From Actinokineospora baliensis (GTDB lineage Bacteria > Actinomycetota > Actinomycetes > Mycobacteriales > Pseudonocardiaceae): DNA of 64,000 nucleotides. This document shows, piece by piece, positions 53,936 to 63,168 of this stretch (its first letter is position 1; every line of letters starts with the position of its first letter). A program made the translations under genes and the position numbers. The stretch covers positions 7,428,001 to 7,492,000 of the forward strand of contig NZ_JAFBCK010000001.1 in assembly GCF_016907695.1 (NCBI RefSeq), given 5' to 3'. Under the pieces are notes generated by a model that saw nothing but the letters and a program-made list of their open reading frames with translations, was not told where the DNA came from and searched no databases.

Positions 53936-54828
53936 ACCCGTTGGACGCGGCGTACGCGGGCAGCAAGCGGATCAACGCCCAGTACGGCCGCACGTACTTC
54001 CTGGCGACCCGCCTGTTGCCGCCCGAGCGCCGTCCCGCCGTGCACGCGTTGTACGGGTTCGCGCGGGTGGCGGACGAGGTCGTGGACAACCCAGGACCTG
54101 ACCCAGCCGGTGATCTGCTCGCGTTGGAAGGTGCTCTTAAGAGCGCATTCGACGGCGGCCCCACCGAGAACCCCGTCTTACTGGCTCTTGCCGACACGGT
54201 CCACCGGTACAGCATCGACAGGGACCTGTTCAGCATGTTCCTGCAGTCGATGCGCATGGACCTCACCGTGACCGACTACGCCGACATGGACGAGCTGGCG
54301 CGGTACACCCACGGCTCGGCGGGCGTGATCGGCCTGATGCTGCTCCCCGTCCTGGGGACGGTCTCGCCAGAGGCCGCCCCACACGCAGCGGCACTCGGCG
54401 AAGCCTTCCAACTAACCAACTTCCTCCGCGACGTAGGCGAAGACCTAGACCGCGGCCGCGTCTACCTCCCAGCTGACCACCTGGCCGCCTTCGGAGTGGA
54501 CCGCGATCGACTCACGTTCGCCCGCGCGCACGGCCCCGACCGCGCCGTGCGGCAGGCAGTGGCGCACTTCGCGGCGGTGGCGCGGGCGCGCTACCGGGAA
54601 GCGGAACCGGGGATCGGCCTATTGGACCCCGTGTCGCGCCCCTGCGTGGCGACAGCCGCACGGCTGTACCGGGCAATCCTCGACGAGATCGCCGAGGCCG
54701 GGTACGACGTGGTGACCCGGCGGGCAGTGGTGCCCACCGGGCGCAGGGCGGCACTGGCAGCCCCAGGCATCGCCCGATGCGTACTGGCCCGGGTGGCTAG
54801 AACGCGAGGGCCTGCGCCCGGCGCTTGA
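53914..54828 (+). CDS. crtB: Phytoene/squalene synthase
   Basis: 304 residues; condenses two prenyl diphosphates head to head. Aspartate motifs DEVVD (54-58) and DVGED (173-177), with YCxx-like [13 protein letters not shown] at the N-terminus and [21 protein letters not shown]. With the prenyl synthase and CrtI this makes phytoene and a desaturated carotene. The ATG at 53914 overlaps the lipoprotein gene; GTG 53923 is an alternative. Residue 89 is a TTA codon (54178-54180). The last ten codons lie inside a duplicated piece of the neighbouring Rv2175c-type gene, so this C-terminus is probably newly acquired. Confidence 0.9.
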   Translation: MGGVRALNPLDAAYAGSKRINAQYGRTYFLATRLLPPERRPAVHALYGFARVADEVVDNPGPDPAGDLLALEGALKSAFDGGPTENPVLLALADTVHRYSIDRDLFSMFLQSMRMDLTVTDYADMDELARYTHGSAGVIGLMLLPVLGTVSPEAAPHAAALGEAFQLTNFLRDVGEDLDRGRVYLPADHLAAFGVDRDRLTFARAHGPDRAVRQAVAHFAAVARARYREAEPGIGLLDPVSRPCVATAARLYRAILDEIAEAGYDVVTRRAVVPTGRRAALAAPGIARCVLARVARTRGPAPGA

Positions 54829-54933
54829 CCTCTCGGTTCCGGTCTCCGCTCAAGGCGTCGATCGGGCGACCGGGGAGGGGCTCGTCGGCGGCGATGAGCC
54901 AGCGCATCACCTCGTCCGAGCTCCGGAGTCGGT
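54797..54933 (-). pseudogene. Duplicated C-terminal fragment of the Rv2175c-type gene
   Basis: On the minus strand this encodes SSDEVMRWLIAADEPLPG, then [17 protein letters not shown] and QALAF plus a stop, closely matching the end of the intact gene at 54944. It has no start and no N-terminal half. The copies are 147 bp apart and about 80% identical in DNA, with the protein better conserved than the DNA. It overlaps the crtB 3' end. It is either a tandem duplication of a gene tail or the remnant of a lost paralogue. Confidence 0.8.
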
Positions 54934-54943
54934 GACCCGGCCG

Positions 54944-55312
54944 CTAGAACGCGAGGGCCTGTGCGCGGCGCTTGACCTCTCGACCCCGGTCGCCGCGCAA
55001 CGCGTCGATCGGGCGGCCGGGGAGGGTTTCGTCGGCGGTGAAGAGCCAGCGCATCACCTCGTCCGGGCTGAAGCCGGAGTCGTTGAGCACGGTGATGGTG
55101 CCGGGCAGGCCCTTGACCACGTCGCCGGTGTCGGTGAGGAACTCGGCGGGGACCATGAGGACGCCCTTGCGCCGGATGGCGAGGAGTTGGTGGTCACGCA
55201 GCGCCTGGTGCACGCGGGTGATCGGCTGGTCGAGTCGTTCGGCGACGTCGGGCAGCGGCAGCACCGGGACGTCGGGGTCGAGGACGTCGGCGGCCACGGG
55301 GATTGAGCTCAC
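54944..55312 (-). CDS. Rv2175c-family DNA-binding protein
   Basis: 122 residues: an N-terminal helix-turn-helix-like region (PLPDVAERLDQPITRVHQALRD) and the conserved C-terminal part ([42 protein letters not shown]). Rv2175c in M. tuberculosis binds DNA and is phosphorylated by PknL; here too the gene is divergent from pknL, 110 bp apart. The start is the GTG at 55312. The cytoplasmic role is probably regulation by PknL; no phosphosite is assigned. Confidence 0.88.
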   Translation of the reverse strand: MSSIPVAADVLDPDVPVLPLPDVAERLDQPITRVHQALRDHQLLAIRRKGVLMVPAEFLTDTGDVVKGLPGTITVLNDSGFSPDEVMRWLFTADETLPGRPIDALRGDRGREVKRRAQALAF

Positions 55313-55422
55313 AGCCCACAACGATGCCACACGATCGCCGGGTGGGCAGTCGACCACCCGGCCGCGCGCTCATCACCGGGGGCCGCCACGCGCGGGGCCG
55401 TGGCTCCGTACGATCCACCCTT

Positions 55423-57531
55423 GTGGAGGACAAGGAGTCGGCTCTGGTCGGGGCTCTGCTGGAGCAGCGCTACCGGGTGGACGCACCGCTGGCGCGGGGC
55501 GGGATGTCGGCGGTCTACCGCGGGGTGGACACCCGGCTGGACCGGCCGGTGGCCATCAAGGTGATGGACTCCCGCTTCGCCGACGACAAGACCTTCGTCG
55601 AGCGCTTCGAGCGGGAGGCGCGCTCCGCAGCCCGCATCCACCACCCGAACGTGGTGGCGGTGCACGACCAGGGCCTCGACGGCGACCACGTGTACCTGGT
55701 GATGGAGCTGGTCAGCGGCGGCACCCTGCGCGACCTGCTTGCCGAGCGGACCACGCTGCCGGTGCCGCTGGCCGTGGCGATCATGGAGCCGGTGCTCTCG
55801 GCGCTGGCGGCCGCGCACCGGGCCGGGCTGATCCACCGCGACGTGAAGCCGGAGAACGTGCTGATCGGCACCGGCGGGATCGTCAAGGTCGCCGACTTCG
55901 GCCTGGTCAGGGCCATCTCCAGCGTGGGGACCACCAAGAGCAGCGTCATCCTCGGCACGGTCGCCTACCTGTCGCCGGAGCAGGTGACGACCGGGGCGGC
56001 CACCGCCCGCGGCGACGTGTACTCGGCCGGGATCGTGCTCTACGAGGCCCTCACCGGCTCCCCGCCCTACCACGGCGACAACGCCCTGTCGGTCGCGTAC
56101 CGCCACGTCAACGACGACGTGCCGCCGCCGAGCGCCACCGTGCCGGGGATCCCGCCGATGCTCGACGAGCTGGTCGTGCGCGCCACCCGCCGCGACCCGG
56201 CCGCCCGACCCGCCGACGGCGCCGCGTTCCTGGCGGAGCTGCAGCAGGTGCGGGCCGCGCTGTCGCTGCCGCGGATGCGCGTGCCGATCCCCCAGGCCGC
56301 CCCGGTCGACGAGACGATCGCGGTGTCGGGAGCGGTGTCGAGGGCCGTGTCGGGTCCGACGCACGCGGCGGTCGAGGAGGTCAACGCGCTGGACCCGGAG
56401 GAGACGGTCAAGGTCCCGTTGGCCGCGATCACCTCCGCCGAGGCCACCGTCAAGACCCAGCAGCCGCAGGTCCAGGCGCAGCCGACGGTCATGCGCCCGG
56501 TTCCGGGGTTCTCCGCCGCGGGCCCGCAGGGCACCCGCGCCATGCTCCGCTCCGACCTCGACCGGGTGATCGACTCCGCCGCCGCCCAAGCGGGCCCGCC
56601 GTCGACCCCGTTCCCCGCGCCCGCGGCGCCCCCGCCGCCCGCGCCCAACCCGAAGCGCAGGCTGGTCCTGCTCAGCGTCGTCGGCGTCCTGGTGATCGGT
56701 CTGCTGGCCACCGCCATCTGGTGGTTCAGCGCGGGCCGCTACACCGAGGTCCCCACCCTGGCGGGCAAGGATTCCGAGACCGCGCAGCAGCTCATCCGCT
56801 CCGCCGACCTCAACCCCAACGTCACCACCGTCCGCGACAACGACGTCGAGGCGGGCGTGGTGATCAGCTCGGACCCGAAGGCGGGCGCCGAGGCCCTGCG
56901 CGGCGACCAGGTGAACCTCGTGATCTCCGCGGGCAAACCGGTCGTCCCCGACGTCCGCCCCGGCGCCTCCAGGGACGAGGCCGAACGGGCCATCGGCGCC
57001 GAGGAACTCCAGGCGGCGGTGGACGACTCCCGCAACGTCCACGACGAACAGGTCCCCGCAGGCCGCGTGGTGAAGCTGGATCCCCCGTCGGGCACGCGGA
57101 TGCAGCTCAACGAGCGGGTCGTGATCGTGCTCAGCAAGGGCCCGGCCCCCAAGGAGGTCCCGGACGTGCGGGGCAAGACCAGGGACGAGGCCTTCCAGGC
57201 GTTGACCCAGGCCGGTTTCGAGCCGGTGGACGGCCCCCAGGAGTTCTCGGCGGACGTCGAGAGCGGCCGCGTGGTGCGCACGGACCCGGGCGCGGGCGCG
57301 AAGATCGAGGCCTCCGCCGCCAAGCGCGTGTCCGTTGTGGTCTCCTCGGCCGTGACGGTCCCCGACCTCTCCCAGCGACCGGTGGCCGAGGCGCAGGCAA
57401 TGCTGCAGCAACTGGGCCTGACCCTGGAACTGCAGCCCTTCTCCAACCCCAACGGCCGCGTGTTCAGCCAGGGACCCCCTGCGGGCACCAAGGTCCGCAA
57501 GGGCGACAAGGTCACGGTCTTCGCCTGGTAG
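55423..57531 (+). CDS. pknL: Serine/threonine protein kinase PknL with four PASTA domains
   Basis: 702 residues. Kinase domain (about 17-285) with Lys46 (VAIKVMD), HRDVKPEN (138-145), DFG (158-160) and an activation loop rich in Ser/Thr. A Pro-rich linker, one membrane helix (about 413-436) and four PASTA units outside follow (EVPTLAG, VVPDVRP, EVPDVRG, TVPDLSQ), which sense cell-wall fragments. Probable substrate: the divergent Rv2175c-type protein. The GTG at 55423 follows TACGAT (55409-55414) with no ribosome site, consistent with a leaderless mRNA. A partial copy of its 3' end lies downstream. Confidence 0.94.
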   Translation: MEDKESALVGALLEQRYRVDAPLARGGMSAVYRGVDTRLDRPVAIKVMDSRFADDKTFVERFEREARSAARIHHPNVVAVHDQGLDGDHVYLVMELVSGGTLRDLLAERTTLPVPLAVAIMEPVLSALAAAHRAGLIHRDVKPENVLIGTGGIVKVADFGLVRAISSVGTTKSSVILGTVAYLSPEQVTTGAATARGDVYSAGIVLYEALTGSPPYHGDNALSVAYRHVNDDVPPPSATVPGIPPMLDELVVRATRRDPAARPADGAAFLAELQQVRAALSLPRMRVPIPQAAPVDETIAVSGAVSRAVSGPTHAAVEEVNALDPEETVKVPLAAITSAEATVKTQQPQVQAQPTVMRPVPGFSAAGPQGTRAMLRSDLDRVIDSAAAQAGPPSTPFPAPAAPPPPAPNPKRRLVLLSVVGVLVIGLLATAIWWFSAGRYTEVPTLAGKDSETAQQLIRSADLNPNVTTVRDNDVEAGVVISSDPKAGAEALRGDQVNLVISAGKPVVPDVRPGASRDEAERAIGAEELQAAVDDSRNVHDEQVPAGRVVKLDPPSGTRMQLNERVVIVLSKGPAPKEVPDVRGKTRDEAFQALTQAGFEPVDGPQEFSADVESGRVVRTDPGAGAKIEASAAKRVSVVVSSAVTVPDLSQRPVAEAQAMLQQLGLTLELQPFSNPNGRVFSQGPPAGTKVRKGDKVTVFAW

Positions 57532-57721
57532 GCCGCAGGAAGCGCAAGCCGCGAACCTGTTGGGGGATACCGCCATCGGGCCGGAGCGGGTGACACACGC
57601 GGCGAGCTCCGCGGTGCACCGGCAGAGGCACTGCGCTGGCGACCGCTACGTGCTCGAGGAGCTGCGCGCCACCGGCCGCCCGCTCGCCGACCTGGCAGGC
57701 CGAGGCGCGGTCGGCAACACC

Positions 57722-57828
57722 GCGGGCACCATCGCCGCAGCGCCCAACGGTTCGGCACCGTCTTCGCCTGGTAGGCCTCAAGAAACCGATGGCGGTGCCT
57801 CCCCCCGGGGAGACACCGCCATCGGCCG
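57722..57828 (+). repeat. Eroded duplicate of the pknL 3' end
   Basis: About 241 bp downstream of its source, this stretch repeats GCGGGCACCA and then GTCTTCGCCTGGTAGGCC, which covers the last five pknL codons, the stop and five bases beyond, followed by a relative of ACCGCCATCGGGCC. The source stretch is 57481-57583. The 57532-57721 part between holds no recognised gene. Confidence 0.7.
57786..57825. terminator. Bidirectional terminator between pknL and aroG
   Basis: CCGATGGCGGTG (57786-57797) pairs exactly with CACCGCCATCGG (57814-57825), and CTCCCC pairs with GGGGAG inside around a 2-nt loop. It ends 12 bp before the aroG stop. It lies inside the duplicated pknL-tail region. Confidence 0.88.
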
Positions 57829-57837
57829 TACCGCGGG

Positions 57838-59235
<1,398 letters not shown>

Positions 59236-59321
59236 CTACGAGTTCGGGCAACCGCGTTGGGCGGCGGGAGGAATATTTCACCGCGTCTTCCACCTGGCGG
59301 AAAAACGTAACAGGGGTGGGC

Positions 59322-60383
59322 ATGGCCAATTGCGCGCGGCACGATGCGCCGGTGACCCCACCGCAACCCCACTCGACCCCAGCGCTGGACCCCGAAACGG
59401 CGAGTCGGTTGGTCGACACCGCGTTGGCCAACATCGGCCGCGACTACCCAGTGCACTGGGTACACGTGATCGACTCCCCCGCCGACCTGGTGCCGCAGCG
59501 CGCACTGCACCCGATCTTCGCCGGGTCGCTCGACTGGCACTCCTGCGTGCACCAGACCTGGCTCGCCGTCCGCCTCCTGCGGTCGTTCCCGCAGGTCAGC
59601 GCGGCTACGACGACCACTCTCGACGCGTTGATCACCGGGGAGTCCGCGACCGTCGAGGCCGAGTTCTTCGGCACGCCGAACGGGTCGTTCTGGGAGCGGC
59701 CCTACGGCTGGGCGTGGCTGTTGCTGTTGGACGCCGAGTGCAGAGCCTGGCCGGGCGGCGCGCGCTGGGCCGAGGCGCTGCTGCCGCTGGTCACGGCGGT
59801 GCGGACGCGGTGGTTGGACTGGTTGGGCCTGTCGAGGTGGCCGATCCGGGTCGGCACCCACACCAACACCGCGTTCGCCCTGTCGCTGGCGCTCGACGCC
59901 GCCCGCGCGACCGGCGACACCGGCCTCGAGACCGCCTGCACGGCCGCCACCAGGCGGTTCTACCTCGCTGACCGCGACTACGGCGGGTTCGAGCCGAGCG
60001 CGGCCGATTTCCTGTCCCCCGCGCTGACCGAGGCCGATCTGGTGCGCCGGGTGCTGCCGCCGGAGGAGTTCGCGGGCTGGCTCGACGCGTTCCTCCCGGA
60101 CCTGGCCGGGCCCCGCTGGACCGACCTGCGCCACCCCGTCCCGGTGGACGACCCGACCGACCCGCACGGCTCCCACCTGGCCGGACTCGCCCTGTCGCGG
60201 GCGTGGGCCTGGCGCGGCGTCGCCGAGTCGCTGCCCCGCGGCCACCGCTACGTCGAGCTCGCGGCCGACGCGGCCGGACTCCACCGGGAGGCCGGGTGGC
60301 GGTACGTGTTCGGGTTCGGTTACGCCGCCGAGCACTGGCTCGGTGCTTTCGCGGCCTACCTCGACATCGGCGCTGTGGCTTAA
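59322..60383 (+). CDS. DUF2891 protein
   Basis: 353 residues matching DUF2891 (SLDWHSCVHQTWLAVRLLRSFP, GTPNGSFWERPYGWAWLL, IRVGTHTNTAFALSL). The fold is probably an alpha/alpha barrel with conserved W, H and E residues; function unknown. The ATG at 59322 has AGGGG upstream. The stop overlaps the convergent kinase gene by 4 bp. Divergent from aroG across 95 bp. Confidence 0.85.
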   Translation: MANCARHDAPVTPPQPHSTPALDPETASRLVDTALANIGRDYPVHWVHVIDSPADLVPQRALHPIFAGSLDWHSCVHQTWLAVRLLRSFPQVSAATTTTLDALITGESATVEAEFFGTPNGSFWERPYGWAWLLLLDAECRAWPGGARWAEALLPLVTAVRTRWLDWLGLSRWPIRVGTHTNTAFALSLALDAARATGDTGLETACTAATRRFYLADRDYGGFEPSAADFLSPALTEADLVRRVLPPEEFAGWLDAFLPDLAGPRWTDLRHPVPVDDPTDPHGSHLAGLALSRAWAWRGVAESLPRGHRYVELAADAAGLHREAGWRYVFGFGYAAEHWLGAFAAYLDIGAVA

Positions 60384-61186
60384 AGCTCGTCGAGATAGTC
60401 GTTCAGGTGCGCTATTGACTGCCCCTGTCTCAGGTGGCCAATAGCGATCAACGGCGACATAGACCGGCACCACCGTTCAAGGCGCTCGGGTGAGAGGGAG
60501 GTCACCGAAATGAGGTCCGCTAATCGCACGGAAACGTCCGATTCCCCGAGGAGGTAATCGACCGCGTCGAACTCCGGTTCGCCGAGGGTCCCGTACGGGT
60601 CGATCACCACGACCCCGCGCGGACCCGCGTCGAGCAGGTTGTCCCGGTGCAGGTCGCCGTGCAGCAGCACCGGGGCCGCCTGGGTGGCGACCAGCTCGTC
60701 GGCCAGGACCCTGGCGCGGCGCAGGTGTTCGGCGGTGACCGGGCCGAGCGGGGTGAACCTCGGGAAGAAGTTGGCCACCCCGGCACCCAGGTCGGTGCGG
60801 GCGTGCCGTGCCGGGTCGGGCACGGCGTGCAGGTCGCGCAGCAGCGCGGCGAACCGGTCGGGGTCGGGCCAGCGGGGCTCGCCGTCGACCAGTTCCATCA
60901 GGACGGCGCCCGCGCCTGCCTCGACGATCTCCGGCGACCGGGACCCGTAGAGCCGCATGAGCCGCACCTGCTCGTCGAGGACAGCCGGGTCCGGCGACAC
61001 CTTGAGCACCAGTGGTGTCCCGGCCCGGCTCACCCGCAGCGTCACCGCGGAGTTGCCGTCGGCGAACGGCTCGCCCAGGGCCAAGCCCCAGGTCGAGGCC
61101 AGCCCGTCGAGCAAGCGCGGCAACTCTGCCAGCCATGGCCGCACGGACTCGCCATAGCGGCGGATCATCCGCTGCTCCACGGTCAC
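60380..61186 (-). CDS. Aminoglycoside/hydroxyurea phosphotransferase-like kinase
   Basis: 268 residues of the APH(6)/streptomycin 6-kinase-like family: the catalytic loop LLHGDLHRDNLLDAGPRG and the metal loop VVVIDPYGTLGEPEFDAVDYL. Whether it confers resistance or acts on another substrate is unknown. The GTG at 61186 overlaps the amidase stop by 4 bp. The last 180 bp or so are clearly lower in GC and include a TTA codon (60521-60523), hinting at transfer or recombination in the 3' part. Confidence 0.85.
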   Translation of the reverse strand: MTVEQRMIRRYGESVRPWLAELPRLLDGLASTWGLALGEPFADGNSAVTLRVSRAGTPLVLKVSPDPAVLDEQVRLMRLYGSRSPEIVEAGAGAVLMELVDGEPRWPDPDRFAALLRDLHAVPDPARHARTDLGAGVANFFPRFTPLGPVTAEHLRRARVLADELVATQAAPVLLHGDLHRDNLLDAGPRGVVVIDPYGTLGEPEFDAVDYLLGESDVSVRLADLISVTSLSPERLERWCRSMSPLIAIGHLRQGQSIAHLNDYLDEL

Positions 61187-62547
61187 AGCGCGGGCCTGCG
61201 GGTCGCCCAGGGGCGGACTCCCTCGAACTGCGCGGACAACGACAGCAGCAGCCGCTCGGCCCCCGGTTGCCCGATGAGCTGCACGCCGACCGGCAGTCCT
61301 CGGTTGTCGTGGCCGACCGGGAGCGCCGCGACCGGGTAGCCGAGCACATTCCAGGTGGGGAAGTACGGGATGCGCGCGGTGACCCCGAGCCAGGTCGAGA
61401 TCAGGTTCGCGCTCCGGAAGAGCCCGACCTCCGGCGGGTTGCGGGTCCAGGCGGGCTGCAGGACCACGTCGTGGCGGGAGGTGAAGCCCGCCATCCGCGC
61501 GTGCAGGTCGGCCTCGGCGTCGCGCGCCCAGCGCAGGACCCGGTCCGGGACGCGGCTCCCGATCGCGGCGATGTGCCGGGTACGTGCTTCTAGCCACTGC
61601 GGGTGCGGCAACCGGGCAACGTCTTCGGCGACCCCGCGCAGGTATCGGATGACGAACTGCGGCGTCGGCCGGACACCCAGCGGCGGATCTGCCTCTATGA
61701 CCCGGTGGCCAAGAGAGCGCAGCGTCGCAGCGGCATCCAGGACGGCCTTACGCCACGCAGGGGCCAGCTTGGGCACGCCGAGCGGGGTCCGCCAAGAGAG
61801 AGCGACACGGGTAGGCTCGGGGACAGAGTCGACCGCGGACCGGAAACCCCGGGTGTCAGCCAGCGCGTCGAGCATGAGACCGACGTCCGCGACCCGCCTT
61901 CCCAGCGGGCCGATGGTGGAAAGCCCCTGCCAACCCTCGGGTTTCGGGGCCGTGGAGATAAGACCCCGCGTGGTCTTAAGAGCGAATACCCCGCATGCGG
62001 TCGCGGGGATGCGGATCGACCCGCCACCGTCGGAGCCGGTCGCGGCACCAACGATGCCCGCAGCGATCGCGGCGGCGGACCCACCAGAAGAACCGCCCGG
62101 GGTGTACGCCGGATGCCACGGGTTGCGGGTGGCGCCGCCGGTCTTGGACTCGGTGAACGGCCACAAGCACCGCTCCGGGGTGCGGGTGTGCCCCACGATC
62201 ACCGCCCCGGCCGCGCGCAGGTTCGCCACGGCCGCACTGTCCTGTTCGGCCACCGGGAACTGCGGACGCCCACCCTGCGCGGTGAAGTCACCCACCACGT
62301 CCAGGTCGTCCTTGACCGCGACGGGCACACCGAGCAGCGGCAGCCGCTCCCCGGCTTCAAGGCGGGTCTGCGCCGCCGCCGCGGCCTCCCTGGCGCAGTC
62401 GGCGTAGACCGTGCGGAAGATGTTGAGCGTCCCGGCCAGGTGGTCCGCCCGCCGCAACACCAGCTCCAGCAACTCGGGCGCGGTGACCCAGCCGTCGCGC
62501 AACGCCCGCGCCTGGGCGTCGGCACCGGCCCAGAGCAGTTCGTCCAT
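61183..62547 (-). CDS. Amidase-signature hydrolase
   Basis: 454 residues with the amidase triad: K79 (PVAVKDDLD), S153-S154 region (GGSSGGSAAA) and S177 (GSDGGGSIRIPA). Substrate unknown; it is a stand-alone amidase, not GatA, since no GatB or GatC is near. The ATG at 62547 begins the family start. Coupled to the downstream kinase gene. Confidence 0.9.
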   Translation of the reverse strand: MDELLWAGADAQARALRDGWVTAPELLELVLRRADHLAGTLNIFRTVYADCAREAAAAAQTRLEAGERLPLLGVPVAVKDDLDVVGDFTAQGGRPQFPVAEQDSAAVANLRAAGAVIVGHTRTPERCLWPFTESKTGGATRNPWHPAYTPGGSSGGSAAAIAAGIVGAATGSDGGGSIRIPATACGVFALKTTRGLISTAPKPEGWQGLSTIGPLGRRVADVGLMLDALADTRGFRSAVDSVPEPTRVALSWRTPLGVPKLAPAWRKAVLDAAATLRSLGHRVIEADPPLGVRPTPQFVIRYLRGVAEDVARLPHPQWLEARTRHIAAIGSRVPDRVLRWARDAEADLHARMAGFTSRHDVVLQPAWTRNPPEVGLFRSANLISTWLGVTARIPYFPTWNVLGYPVAALPVGHDNRGLPVGVQLIGQPGAERLLLSLSAQFEGVRPWATRRPAL

Positions 62548-62574
62548 GAACGCACCCTAGCCGCAGATCGCGCC

Positions 62575-63042
62575 TCAGTTCAGTGCCGCGACACCCGCGT
62601 TGAGCAGCGACGCGAACAGGATCCAGGCCAGGTACGGCACCAGCAGCCACGCCGCCACCCGGTGCGTCCGGCGAAACCGCACGATGGTGGCGACCACGGC
62701 GACGTCGAGCAGCAGGATCACCGCGAACGCGGGCCACAGCCAGCGCAGCGCGAAGAAGGCGGGCGTCCAGGCCAGGTTCAGCGCCAGCTGCACCCCCCAG
62801 ATGCCCAGGGCCGACCGGTCGCCGCGCCGCCAGACAAGCCACGCGGCGACCGCGATCAGCCCGTAGAGCACCGTCCACACCGGACCGAACAGCCAGTTCG
62901 GCGGGGTGAACCAGGGTTTGTCGGCACTGGCGTACCAGCCGCGGACGTTGTCCAGCGTGGCCAGCGACCCCAGCGCGGCGACCCCGTAGCTGAGCACGCC
63001 GAAGCCGAGGAGCGCGAGCCAGTCCTTCGAACGGGTGACCAT
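62575..63042 (-). CDS. tspO: TspO/MBR family membrane protein
   Basis: 155 residues with five hydrophobic helices and family residues (YGVAALGSLATL, PWFTPPNWLFGPVWTVLYGLI, ALNLAWTPAFFAL). TspO proteins bind porphyrins and act in stress responses. The ATG at 63042 precedes MVTRSKDWLALLGF. It is 27 bp upstream of the amidase gene on the same strand. Confidence 0.9.
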   Translation of the reverse strand: MVTRSKDWLALLGFGVLSYGVAALGSLATLDNVRGWYASADKPWFTPPNWLFGPVWTVLYGLIAVAAWLVWRRGDRSALGIWGVQLALNLAWTPAFFALRWLWPAFAVILLLDVAVVATIVRFRRTHRVAAWLLVPYLAWILFASLLNAGVAALN

Positions 63043-63105
63043 GGACCTAGTCCACCGCAGCAGGCACGACCCCACAACTCGAAACTCAGCCTGCTGAACA
63101 ATCGG

Positions 63106-63128
63106 CCTAGCCGAAGAAGACCTCGGCT
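63106..63128 (-). repeat. Duplicate of the pfkA 3' end
   Basis: 23 bp here are identical to 63168-63190, which covers the last six pfkA codons, its TAG stop and one base beyond. The two copies are 62 bp apart, with the duplicate lying downstream of the gene on its strand. Confidence 0.85.
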
Positions 63129-63168
63129 GCGCCCACTGAAGACCTCCCGCTGCGGGGGCGACGTGTCC

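Noticed and set aside
61183..62547. GatA subunit of the tRNA amidotransferase
   Set aside because: Amidase signature only; no gatB or gatC nearby and the sequence around the triad is of the general amidase type.
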